DNA from: CAYRGC01 sp964423795
GTDB taxonomy: Bacteria > Patescibacteriota > Gracilibacteria > Peribacterales > Peribacteraceae
Length of the DNA stretch: 64,000 nt
Assembly: GCA_964423795.1 (NCBI GenBank)
Contig: CAYRGC010000002.1
Coordinates: 1-64,000, forward strand
Direction: 5' to 3'
Both the position numbers and the translations under genes were made by a program. The notes under the pieces are model-generated. The model ran no database searches and had not been told where the DNA came from. It was given only the letters and a program-made list of their open reading frames with translations. This document shows positions 51,182 through 57,773 of the stretch, piece by piece (position 1 is the first letter of the stretch; the number at the start of each line of letters is the position of its first letter).

Positions 51182-51541
51182 TCAGTGGAAGAGGTAATCG
51201 ATATCGGGCGTGACGGTGTGAATTCCCGGCAATACCCGGCGTACCGACGAACGCGCGCTGGAAGCGGCGCTCGACCTACCGAGCCTCCGCGGCACGTAAT
51301 GATAGGTGGGAGTCGACTGACGGGAAACCGATCCGGAGACGGAAACGGACGACCCGAGACCGGGCGCGAGATGGACCGGCAGGTTCCCGTACGGGGAAGA
51401 CGAGCGGATCGTGGCGGTGACGCCGCCGATTTCGAAGGCGGAGAGAACGATGCTGATCGCGACCGCGAGGACCGTGACGGCCACGGTGTCGTTGACCTCG
51501 GCGGCGAACCAGGAACGGAGGGAGAAGCGTTTCTTCGTCAT
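51182..51541 (-). CDS. Small single-helix membrane protein
   Basis: The 119-residue protein begins MTKKRFSLRSWFAAEVNDTV, followed by one membrane helix (VAVTVLAVAISIVLSAFEIG) and a Ser/Arg/Pro-rich extracytoplasmic or cytoplasmic part (SSSPYGNLPVHLAPGLGSS). Its end is rich in histidine and tyrosine. No recognised family. It is placed between a terminator and an A+T-rich spacer (51542-51662) in which I see nothing else. Confidence 0.6.
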   Translation of the reverse strand: MTKKRFSLRSWFAAEVNDTVAVTVLAVAISIVLSAFEIGGVTATIRSSSPYGNLPVHLAPGLGSSVSVSGSVSRQSTPTYHYVPRRLGRSSAASSARSSVRRVLPGIHTVTPDIDYLFH

Positions 51542-51662
51542 GGGAAATGGGTGTGAGGAATCTCCTCAGTATAGCAAAAAAAACCAGGAATGTGAATGAC
51601 GTTTTTCCTTATTGTGAAGAGGATATCCCTGAATACATTCATAGATCGATCCTGGAGGTTTC

Positions 51663-52541
51663 TCAGCCCGGGCGCACCGCGTGCCGCTCGTTCGCGCACC
51701 GCTTCGAGCACGTGCGCCGGCCGGCGGCGTCGTGACACGCGTCGCAGATCTTCGCCTGCGCGCCGCACGCGCACTCGATCGCGACCGCCGCCGGATCGCC
51801 GCAATGCGGACAGAGCGCGTACCGGGCCGACGGACGCAGATGCCCGTCCACGGCGACGCGGTGATCGAACACGAAGCACTCGCCGTCGAAGGCGCCGTCG
51901 GGAAACTTCTCCAGGTAGGCGAGGATGCCGCCGTCGAGCTGATAGACGTCGCGGTAGCCGCGCTCCTCGAGCGCGTAGATCGCCTTCTCGCAACGGATGC
52001 CGCCCGTGCAGTAGATCATCACTTTTTTATCCTTGGGAACGATCGCCTCCGCCGCCGCGGGAAAATCGCTAAAGCGCCGGATGCCAGGGTCGATCGCGCC
52101 GCGGAACCTGCCGATCGCGACCTCGTAGTCGTTACGCGTGTCCACCACGACCACGTCCTCGCGCACGAGCATCGCGTTCCACTGCTCGGGCGAGAGATGC
52201 CGGTGCCGGCCCGCCGGGCGGATGCGCTCGTCCTTGATCCCCACGATCTCGGGCTTGATCTTCACCGACCAGCGCCGGAACACGGGCTCGGGCGCCTCGC
52301 TGTCCTTGAAGGCGACGTCCCCGAAGCGCCCGCGCAACAGTTCCTTCCACGCGGCGATCATCGCGGGCTCTCCGCACACGGTGGCATTGAGACCCTCCGT
52401 CGCGAGAAGAACGAGGCCGCGTAAACCGCGCGCGGCGCCGAAGGCCTGGAGGTCGCGCCGAAAGGCCGGGAGACCGGACGCGTCGAGAGTCGCGAAGACG
52501 TAGCTCGCCGTGATCGACGTCCGCGAAGCCATCTCCTTCAC
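51663..52541 (-). CDS. trhO: tRNA uridine(34) hydroxylase (rhodanese family)
   Basis: TrhO (YceA) uses a rhodanese domain to hydroxylate U34 of tRNAs, an O2-dependent route to 5-hydroxyuridine. The 292-residue protein has the N-terminal RNA-binding-like domain (LRGLVLLATEGLNATVCGEP ... KIKPEIVGI), the rhodanese domain with VVVDTRNDYEVAIGRFRGAI and active-site loop MIYCTGGIRCEKAIYALEER, then a cysteine-rich tail CPHCGDPAAVAIECACGAQ with more CxxC pairs. I use GTG 52541, whose GTGA overlaps the stop of the small membrane gene; ATG 52532 is the alternative. Confidence 0.9.
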   Translation of the reverse strand: MKEMASRTSITASYVFATLDASGLPAFRRDLQAFGAARGLRGLVLLATEGLNATVCGEPAMIAAWKELLRGRFGDVAFKDSEAPEPVFRRWSVKIKPEIVGIKDERIRPAGRHRHLSPEQWNAMLVREDVVVVDTRNDYEVAIGRFRGAIDPGIRRFSDFPAAAEAIVPKDKKVMIYCTGGIRCEKAIYALEERGYRDVYQLDGGILAYLEKFPDGAFDGECFVFDHRVAVDGHLRPSARYALCPHCGDPAAVAIECACGAQAKICDACHDAAGRRTCSKRCANERHAVRPG

Positions 52542-52690
52542 CGCTTACCCTGCAGGACGAGGGCGCATGCCGTGACCCCGGTCACGACGAAGAGCACGAG
52601 CGTGAGGAGCGAGTTTTGCGAGAGGGCGAGCGAGAGCGTCCCGGCGACGAAGGGGACGAGCAGCGGCAGGAAGCGTTCGATATCGTTCAT
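52538..52690 (-). CDS. 50-residue membrane protein coupled to trhO
   Basis: ATG 52690 (MNDIERFLPLLVPFVAGTLS) begins a 50-residue frame with two membrane helices (LPLLVPFVAGTLSLALS; LLTLVLFVVTGVTACALVL) and a short basic end. Its stop overlaps the trhO start by four bases, so the two are translationally coupled. Too small for a known family; a small membrane partner or leader protein is possible. Confidence 0.55.
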   Translation of the reverse strand: MNDIERFLPLLVPFVAGTLSLALSQNSLLTLVLFVVTGVTACALVLQGKR

Positions 52691-52799
52691 CGCCAGCAGT
52701 GTATCACGACACGTTCGTCGGCGACCGCTGCTCCCGAGAATGGAAAAGATGATCATATTTTGTATTCAGATAGATCTCTCTCACATGTATGTATAAATA

Positions 52800-52840
52800 G
52801 AGGAAAAATCTGAACATTTTTTGTATACGAATCTATCGAT
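52800..52840 (+). promoter_or_regulatory. Recurrent A+T-rich motif, copy 2
   Basis: GAGGAAAAATCTGAACAT followed by TTTTTTGTATACG matches the motif near 40980. It lies about 70 bases before the secreted lipoprotein gene. Confidence 0.4.
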
Positions 52841-52910
52841 TCATCCTGAATCAAAGCGCAAGGGAAGCGGGAGCGGGTAACCTTCGCGCACTCCTCCCGT
52901 TTATCCGCAT

Positions 52911-53558
52911 ATGGCGCACCGCCTCACGATCCTCACGTTCCTCCTCCTCGCGGGAGCCGCCGTCACGTCCTGCGGCGCTTCCCCGGAACGGACCATCAAA
53001 GACGAGATCGCGAAGGCGAACCATTGCGAGACCGCCGCAGACTGTGTCGACGCAAGCAGTAAATGCCCCTTCGGGTGCCATGCGTTCGTGAACGCCGCGG
53101 AAGCCTCGCGCATCAAGGGGCTCATTGAGGGATACCAGTCGACCTGCACGTACTCCTGCGTTGCCATCGACGGCGTGGACTGCGTCGCGAACACGTGCGT
53201 CGCGCGCGAGCAGCTGCCGGCGGGAACGACGCCTTCGAATCCGGCCGTCGCCGAACCGAACACGAATCCCGACGGCAACGCGGGCGCGCCATGCACGACC
53301 GACGACGAGTGCGTGACGCCCGCGACGTATCTCGTCCGTTCGACGTGCCCCTTCACCTCCTGGTGCGTGGAAGGCCGCTGCGCCGTCGTGTGCCCGATGA
53401 TGGAAGACGGCGTGAATGCGGAGACCGGCCACCCGAACCTGCAAGCGTGCGAGACCGCAAGCGACTGCGACTGCACCCGCTTCCCCGGCGCCGGCGGCAC
53501 CTGCTCCTGCATCGAGGGAATGTGCGGATCCCTGATGGATACCACGGCTCAGGACTGA
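52911..53558 (+). CDS. Cysteine-rich lipoprotein
   Basis: The 215-residue product begins MAHRLTILTFLLLAGAAVTS, ending in a lipobox (AVTSCGAS) so Cys21 is probably lipidated. The mature part has 18 further cysteines or so in spaced pairs (HCETAADCVDASSKCPFGCH; STCTYSCVAIDGVDC; CETASDCDCTRFPGAGGTCS), consistent with small disulfide-bonded modules. No known domain. It would be an extracytoplasmic, oxidised protein; the other cysteine-rich surface proteins of this genome suggest a common theme. Confidence 0.75.
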   Translation: MAHRLTILTFLLLAGAAVTSCGASPERTIKDEIAKANHCETAADCVDASSKCPFGCHAFVNAAEASRIKGLIEGYQSTCTYSCVAIDGVDCVANTCVAREQLPAGTTPSNPAVAEPNTNPDGNAGAPCTTDDECVTPATYLVRSTCPFTSWCVEGRCAVVCPMMEDGVNAETGHPNLQACETASDCDCTRFPGAGGTCSCIEGMCGSLMDTTAQD

Positions 53559-53590
53559 GGAAAAAGTTGAACTCTTTTTGTGTTCTTTAT
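53557..53590 (+). promoter_or_regulatory. Recurrent A+T-rich motif, copy 3
   Basis: GAGGAAAAAGTTGAACTC followed by TTTTTGTG, here overlapping the lipoprotein stop codon and running into the next gene's 3' end. AAAAAG/CTTTTT can pair, so this copy could act as a weak terminator. Confidence 0.35.
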
Positions 53591-54003
53591 GCACGCACCA
53601 TGCTGCGCGTATCGAGCGCCAGGTACTTTTGGCCCTTGAGTCGGCACATGAGCTCGGGAAAGCGGAGGAGCGCGGCGAGAACGGTGAGGCCGAGTCCGAT
53701 GAGCACGGGGATCGCCTGCGCGTATTCCTCGTGAGTGAGCACGGTGGCGAGCGCGCCGGCGAAGTACGCGATCGTCATGACGATCCCGAGCAGCGACGTG
53801 CGCCTGACGAGCGTGAGGAGGACGCACGCGATCTCGATGCCGGCATAGAGCGTCCGGAGCTCCCACATGCCGAGCTGTCGATAGATGTCCGCGGTGGGCG
53901 ACGTCGGCGCCGCCGTGAGCGCGGCGGCGGCGGAAAGCGCGAGCAACGCCATGACGACGACGGTGAACGTCCACCCGAAGACGCTGCGCACACTGTGAGG
54001 CAT
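53587..54003 (-). CDS. DoxX-like membrane protein, paralogue 1
   Basis: The 138-residue protein from ATG 54003 (MPHSVRSVFGWTFTVVVMAL) has four membrane helices: a first helix, then LGMWELRTLYAGIEIACVLL, RRTSLLGIVMTIAYFAGALA and AIPVLIGLGLTVLAALLRFP. It ends with RFPELMCRLKG, a C-terminal R-x-PEL-x-x-RL motif shared with the two paralogues at 54823 and 56121. DoxX-like proteins are small membrane proteins of unclear function. ATG 54003 is preferred over the longer frame because the signal/membrane region starts there. Confidence 0.65.
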   Translation of the reverse strand: MPHSVRSVFGWTFTVVVMALLALSAAAALTAAPTSPTADIYRQLGMWELRTLYAGIEIACVLLTLVRRTSLLGIVMTIAYFAGALATVLTHEEYAQAIPVLIGLGLTVLAALLRFPELMCRLKGQKYLALDTRSMVRA

Positions 54004-54040
54004 GCGGGCCATTCTACCGGCGTTCTTGAAAGCTTCTCCC

Positions 54041-54069
54041 TTGCCAGGATCTGGCAATGACTGCAAAAT
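54041..54069 (+). promoter_or_regulatory. Promoter of a leaderless hypothetical gene
   Basis: TTGCCA (54041-54046) and CAAAAT (54064-54069) are spaced by 17 bases, and the ATG at 54078 follows after eight bases. This decides the start at 54078 over the ATG at 54057. Confidence 0.5.
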
Positions 54070-54077
54070 ACCCGGCC

Positions 54078-54455
54078 ATGCATTCTCCCGCCATCCAGCG
54101 CGTCTACCCGATCGATACCGATTGGAACGGCGGCTACTTCACCATCGACCTCTCGGATCCGCTCCTCCTGACGGAGGCCGCAAAACTCGTCGTCGATACG
54201 GTGCGCGAGCGGCTGATCGCCCTGGGTTTTACCGAGAAGGACGGCGTATTCGTCCTGAGCGAGCCCAGGAGCGGCGAGCAAGTCGGGTACGAGTACTGCA
54301 GCATGGGCTTCGAGCAGGCCCCGGACATGCTGCGCATCGGAGGCATGATCGGAAAAAACAACACGTGGGAAATCACCTGGGGCGCCGCGGTGAGCGACGC
54401 GCTCGGAAAAATCCATCAGCTGCTCACCAACCACCCAGGCGTCGCAACGGAGTAA
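54078..54455 (+). CDS. Hypothetical soluble protein
   Basis: The 125-residue protein starts MHSPAIQRVYPIDTDWNGGY and then reads as mixed alpha/beta: FTIDLSDPLLLTEAAKLVVD, GFTEKDGVFVLSEPRSG and QVGYEYCSMGFEQAPDMLRI. No known family is recognised and no membrane segment is present. The last 32 bases overlap the convergent HNH gene. Start chosen from the promoter spacing above. Confidence 0.6.
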   Translation: MHSPAIQRVYPIDTDWNGGYFTIDLSDPLLLTEAAKLVVDTVRERLIALGFTEKDGVFVLSEPRSGEQVGYEYCSMGFEQAPDMLRIGGMIGKNNTWEITWGAAVSDALGKIHQLLTNHPGVATE

Positions 54456-54759
54456 AGAAGAAGCGCCATCTCTTGCGGAAGCGATACGCCTTGCGCGCGA
54501 GCTGGATGGACTCCCTCGTGTACTTCCCTTTGGGATGGTGATCGGAGCAGAGCAGCCGCAAATGGAAATACGGATGCTCCCGCCCGATGATCGACCGGCG
54601 GAAGCGGCTGTAGTACAGGTGATGCACCTGGATGGATGCCTGTCTCTCGCGGTAATCCAGATCGCAGACGGCGCACTTGTGATGGTAATACGCGAGCACT
54701 TCCTCGCGCTTGTCTTTCCAGTCGTCGGAACGCAGGTAGCGGCGGTACGCCTCCTTCAT
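54424..54759 (-). CDS. HNH endonuclease domain protein
   Basis: The 111-residue protein from ATG 54759 (MKEAYRRYLRSDDWKDKREE) contains a zinc-HNH core: CAVCDLDYRERQASIQVHHL with the first CxxC and the H-H pair, then LRLLCSDHHPKGK with the second C-x-x-H-H. The pattern YLRSDDW...K...C..C......vHH...LRLLCSDHH is that of stand-alone HNH proteins of mobile elements or defence. The C-terminus is basic and aromatic (AYRFRKRWRFFFTPLRRL), likely to bind DNA. Role unknown. Confidence 0.78.
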   Translation of the reverse strand: MKEAYRRYLRSDDWKDKREEVLAYYHHKCAVCDLDYRERQASIQVHHLYYSRFRRSIIGREHPYFHLRLLCSDHHPKGKYTRESIQLARKAYRFRKRWRFFFTPLRRLGGW

Positions 54760-54822
54760 GCACCCAGTATACAAAACCGCCGCGGCGCTCGCGCGCCGCG
54801 GCGGCGACAGGCGGGAAACGGA

Positions 54823-55215
54823 TCACGCCTTCTTCTTCGTGAGACGGGAGAGGAGCTCGGGGTTGCGGAAGTACGCGCTGATCGTGAGGAGGACGAAAGT
54901 GATATAGAGAGGCATGACGTCAGCGTTCGAGAACCCGTGCGTCAGGTTCGTGGCGAGCGCGCCGCCCATGTAACCGACCATGAGCACGAAACCCACCGTG
55001 GACGTGCGCGGAATGAGGAAGAGCACGAGCGTGATGCCCTCGACCACTCCGAGGACGTGCTGCATGTTCACCGTGAGGCCGAGCTTCTGCAGCATCGCCT
55101 CCGCCTCGGAACCGGGAGCGACGGGAACGTACTTCATGACGAGCGCGAACGCGTTGAGCGCCGCCACGAGGAGCGCGCAGATCCAACCGATGACCAGACC
55201 GATGCGGGACTTCAT
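54823..55215 (-). CDS. DoxX-like membrane protein, paralogue 2
   Basis: From ATG 55215 (MKSRIGLVIGWICALLVAAL) the 130-residue protein has four helices. The second is KLGLTVNMQHVLGVVEGITL, the third PRTSTVGFVLMVGYMGGALA, the fourth MPLYITFVLLTISAYFRNPE, and it ends RNPELLSRLTKKKA. The GYMGGALATNL and PELLSRL motifs match paralogues 1 and 3. Its gene order next to the other two copies, interleaved with unrelated genes, suggests duplication and shuffling. Confidence 0.72.
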   Translation of the reverse strand: MKSRIGLVIGWICALLVAALNAFALVMKYVPVAPGSEAEAMLQKLGLTVNMQHVLGVVEGITLVLFLIPRTSTVGFVLMVGYMGGALATNLTHGFSNADVMPLYITFVLLTISAYFRNPELLSRLTKKKA

Positions 55216-55327
55216 GGAAAAAGAGGGGGAAGGGGGTACGCGCGATCGTAGCACGACGCCGGAGAAACGGCGATTTGCGGCGTTTCGCGACGGGAGTATC
55301 CTGAGAAGCGCTTTTCCGCACGCCCCC

Positions 55328-55660
55328 ATGTTGTCGTACGTCGCCGTCGGCCTCGCGTTGATCGTGATCGGCATGATCGCCTACTCCTCCACGAAGAGAC
55401 GCGCGGTCTCTTCCGGCAAGAACGCGTGCACGGCGTGCGAGAGCTGCCTCATGCCCTTCGGCAAGGATCCCGGTCACCGGGAGAATGAGCGATACTGCAG
55501 CTACTGCTTCCGCGACGGGAAACTGTGTTACGAGGGCGACGACCGCAAAGAATTCCAGCGCGTCTGCTACGCGCAGATGCGCAAGGACGGGGTCAATCCC
55601 CTCCTCGCGCGCTTCTTCGCGTTCATGATCCGCTTCGCGCCGCGATGGAGGAAGCGATGA
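55328..55660 (+). CDS. Zinc-ribbon (Zn_ribbon_2-type) membrane protein
   Basis: From ATG 55328 the 110-residue product starts with one membrane helix (MLSYVAVGLALIVIGMIAYS), then a zinc-ribbon: ACTACESCLMPFGKDPGHRE and YCSYCFRDGKLCYEGDDRKE, matching the C-x2-C-x2-P-x...YC-x2-C pattern of Zn_ribbon_2 proteins, which bind zinc and often occur in small stress proteins. The C-terminal helix QMRKDGVNPLLARFFAFMIR is also typical of this family. Membrane anchoring of such a ribbon is unusual. Confidence 0.75.
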   Translation: MLSYVAVGLALIVIGMIAYSSTKRRAVSSGKNACTACESCLMPFGKDPGHRENERYCSYCFRDGKLCYEGDDRKEFQRVCYAQMRKDGVNPLLARFFAFMIRFAPRWRKR

Positions 55661-55663
55661 CGT

Positions 55664-56101
55664 TTACTTCTTCACCATAGACAGCAGGAGCCTGAAGGCC
55701 AAGAGCGTCATTTCGACGATCACGATGGCAATACCCGCCATCATCACCAGCGGAGCAAGGACGGCGAAAGGCCTTGCCACCTTTGAGAGAAGGAAGAGAT
55801 CGCCGGATAGGAATGGAAAACCCATGCATGCCAGAGTGAGCACGCTTCCCAGAAAAGAGAGTGCCGCACCCAAATGACAACGGTCTCGATCGCATGCCGA
55901 AATTTTTTCCGGGATCTGAAAGGCGAAGGTCGAGATCGCGAATCCCGCACCGAGGATCGTCCACAGGAACAGAAATTGCTCGATCCGCGTAGATGCCGTA
56001 TCCATCGCCATCGTTTGAAACAAAGAATACGAAGAAATCCAGAGACAATACATGATCACCACTAGCGCGATGCCATAGACGTACGTGTCGCTCTTTTTCA
56101 T
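55664..56101 (-). CDS. Hypothetical four-helix membrane protein
   Basis: The 145-residue protein has four membrane helices: TYVYGIALVVIMYCLWISSY, IEQFLFLWTILGAGFAISTF, GAALSFLGSVLTLACMGFPF and APLVMMAGIAIVIVEMTLLA. A CDRDRCHLGA stretch with two cysteines lies between helices 2 and 3. Base composition is slightly lower in G+C than its neighbours. No family recognised. Confidence 0.65.
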   Translation of the reverse strand: MKKSDTYVYGIALVVIMYCLWISSYSLFQTMAMDTASTRIEQFLFLWTILGAGFAISTFAFQIPEKISACDRDRCHLGAALSFLGSVLTLACMGFPFLSGDLFLLSKVARPFAVLAPLVMMAGIAIVIVEMTLLAFRLLLSMVKK

Positions 56102-56120
56102 AAGAAACTACGAGAATGGA

Positions 56121-56528
56121 TCAGATCCCCTTCGTCGGCGATTCGCCGCGCAGGCGGCTGAGGAGCTCGGGACTGCGGTACCAGGCGCTGATCATCAGGA
56201 GTCCGATGAGCACGAGCGGGAACCACGGCCAGTTGCCGGGGATGTTCGTCGTGAGGCCCGTGGCCATCGCGCCGCCGAGCAGGCCGACCGCGAGGACGAA
56301 GCCGACGGTGAACGTGCGGCGGAAGAGGAGGAGCAGACCGATGAGCACCTCCACGATCCCGATGACGACGTAGAAGCGGATGCCGCCCGTCGTGGAGAAC
56401 ATGCTTTGGGCCATGGGGTTGCCCGTGGCGATCATGATGAGCTTCGCGCCGCCGGAAGCGACGATGAGGAAGAGCCCGACGAGGATCGCGGGAAGGGATT
56501 GAAGGATGGATAGGAGGCGCTTGGTCAT
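56121..56528 (-). CDS. DoxX-like membrane protein, paralogue 3
   Basis: From ATG 56528 (MTKRLLSILQSLPAILVGLF) the 135-residue protein has four helices: LPAILVGLFLIVASGGAKLI, IRFYVVIGIVEVLIGLLLLF, RRTFTVGFVLAVGLLGGAMA and PLVLIGLLMISAWYRSPELL, ending RSPELLSRLRGESPTKGI. The motif order (R-T-x-T-V-G-F-V-L, GGAxATxL, PELLSRL) matches paralogues 1 and 2. Confidence 0.75.
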   Translation of the reverse strand: MTKRLLSILQSLPAILVGLFLIVASGGAKLIMIATGNPMAQSMFSTTGGIRFYVVIGIVEVLIGLLLLFRRTFTVGFVLAVGLLGGAMATGLTTNIPGNWPWFPLVLIGLLMISAWYRSPELLSRLRGESPTKGI

Positions 56529-56583
56529 GCGGAAAGGAAAGGGAACATGACGCATTCTGCCTGGAAGCGCGGGAAGACGCACC

Positions 56584-56949
56584 TCACGGGTTCTCTTCAT
56601 CCTCGCCTTCTCCGTGCGCATCGGAATCGGGATCGAGATCCAGGAGGGCCTCGATCACGTTTCGACGGGTCGCATGGAGAATGGAGATAGGGTCTTCGGG
56701 ATCGACCGGCAGATAGCGCAGGGTGATCGCCATTCCCGCTTGCACCTCTCCATCCATGATCGGCGCGAGCTCCACGCCCGGTTCGCCATCCTTCTCGTCG
56801 TCGCAAGGGCGTAGGTCGCCGCCGCCTTGGGCGGAATAGATCGCGCGTGTGGATTCGTTCAGCGTTCGAATGACCGAGAGAATGTTCTCGTCGGAAGCGT
56901 CATCGGTTTCGAAGGTGATTTCCAGGATGCGGTCGAAGCGCTCATTCAT
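56584..56949 (-). CDS. Small acidic hypothetical protein
   Basis: The 121-residue protein begins MNERFDRILEITFETDDASD and is strongly acidic, with DGEVQAGMAITLRYLPVDPE and a C-terminus of Asp/Glu/His. It looks like a small alpha/beta protein; no family recognised. The upstream spacer (56950-56977) is A+T-rich with TTGACT on the minus strand and a TATA-rich string, a plausible promoter. No membrane or signal sequence. Confidence 0.6.
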   Translation of the reverse strand: MNERFDRILEITFETDDASDENILSVIRTLNESTRAIYSAQGGGDLRPCDDEKDGEPGVELAPIMDGEVQAGMAITLRYLPVDPEDPISILHATRRNVIEALLDLDPDSDAHGEGEDEENP

Positions 56950-56977
56950 ACATACATCATACTATATTTTATTTTAG

Positions 56978-57643
56978 TCAATAATGCATGTCCGGCTCCA
57001 TGCTGCACCGGAGGAAGTAGCGCTCGTACACGATGGTCAGCCGGGTTCCGAGGACTTCGAGCGATGCCTGCGCCCGCCGCACCACGTTCGGGTGACTCTG
57101 CGGGCCATCGGCGCGGATTTCGCCGCCGGGCGCAAGGTGCCCTGCCGCGTGCTCCAGCACGTGGGCGAGCAACTCCGCCTCCCGCTTATCGTGCGGATGC
57201 GGCCCTTCCCCTTGCGGATTTTCCTGATCAACTCTGTTGCTCAAGGCGATGCAGAGACTCTCCGGAAACACGATGAGGTCGAAGAGCCCGATCGCGGGCC
57301 AGTCTTCCGTCATGTCGAAGAGAACGCGCCGCATCGGACACTCGCCTTCCAGGAGCGCGGGGTTCGTATCCGCGAGCGTGATCGCGGACGCGGGCACGCG
57401 AAGCTCGAGGAGCACGCGCTCGAGATGCGCGGGATACGCGCCCACGCTGAGCATCGTCGCGCCGGTCTTCAGGCGTTCGATGTCCTCCTCCGTCACGAGT
57501 CCCGACTCCACGTGGTGGCTCGGGCGGTAGAGCCAGGAGTACGCCGGGTTCTTCATCCGCATCGAGTCCGTCGGATGCAGGTCCTCGGGGAAGAGGCGCT
57601 CCTCGAGCAAGCGCGTCCGTATCAGCAAATCTGCGTCGGTCAC
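56978..57643 (-). CDS. Rossmann-fold methyltransferase-like protein
   Basis: From GTG 57643 (VTDADLLIRTRLLEERLFPE) the product is about 221 residues. ATMLSVGAYPAHLERVLLEL, then ITLADTNPALLEG and FDLIVFPESLCIALS, resembles the SAM-binding Rossmann core with a degenerate motif I (SVGAYPAHL instead of D.G.G.G). This may be a non-canonical methyltransferase or a related nucleotide-binding protein. TACACT on the minus strand (57650-57655) lies six bases ahead, so the transcript is probably leaderless. Confidence 0.6.
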   Translation of the reverse strand: MTDADLLIRTRLLEERLFPEDLHPTDSMRMKNPAYSWLYRPSHHVESGLVTEEDIERLKTGATMLSVGAYPAHLERVLLELRVPASAITLADTNPALLEGECPMRRVLFDMTEDWPAIGLFDLIVFPESLCIALSNRVDQENPQGEGPHPHDKREAELLAHVLEHAAGHLAPGGEIRADGPQSHPNVVRRAQASLEVLGTRLTIVYERYFLRCSMEPDMHY

Positions 57644-57649
57644 CCTCGC

Positions 57650-57655
57650 AGTGTA
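57650..57655 (-). promoter_or_regulatory. -10 element of leaderless GTG-start gene
   Basis: On the minus strand TACACT is followed by GCGAGG and then the GTG at 57643, the same six-base spacing seen at 3044, 23139 and 48046. Confidence 0.5.
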
Positions 57656-57738
57656 CGGCCGAAGACCGAATCGGGAAACAGGAGCGGGAGGCGACGGGAA
57701 GGACACGCCGGACCATGGCATTTTCTTCGTTTTTCCGC

Positions 57739-57744
57739 TATAAT
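57739..57744 (+). promoter_or_regulatory. -10 element of the LamG/DUF4215 gene
   Basis: CCGCTATAATAT with TATAAT at 57739-57744; TGGCAT about 18 bases upstream could be the -35. The leader to ATG 57774 is about 22 bases and has no Shine-Dalgarno. Confidence 0.5.
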
Positions 57745-57773
57745 ATACCCAAAACACTTCCTCACCGTTCGCT

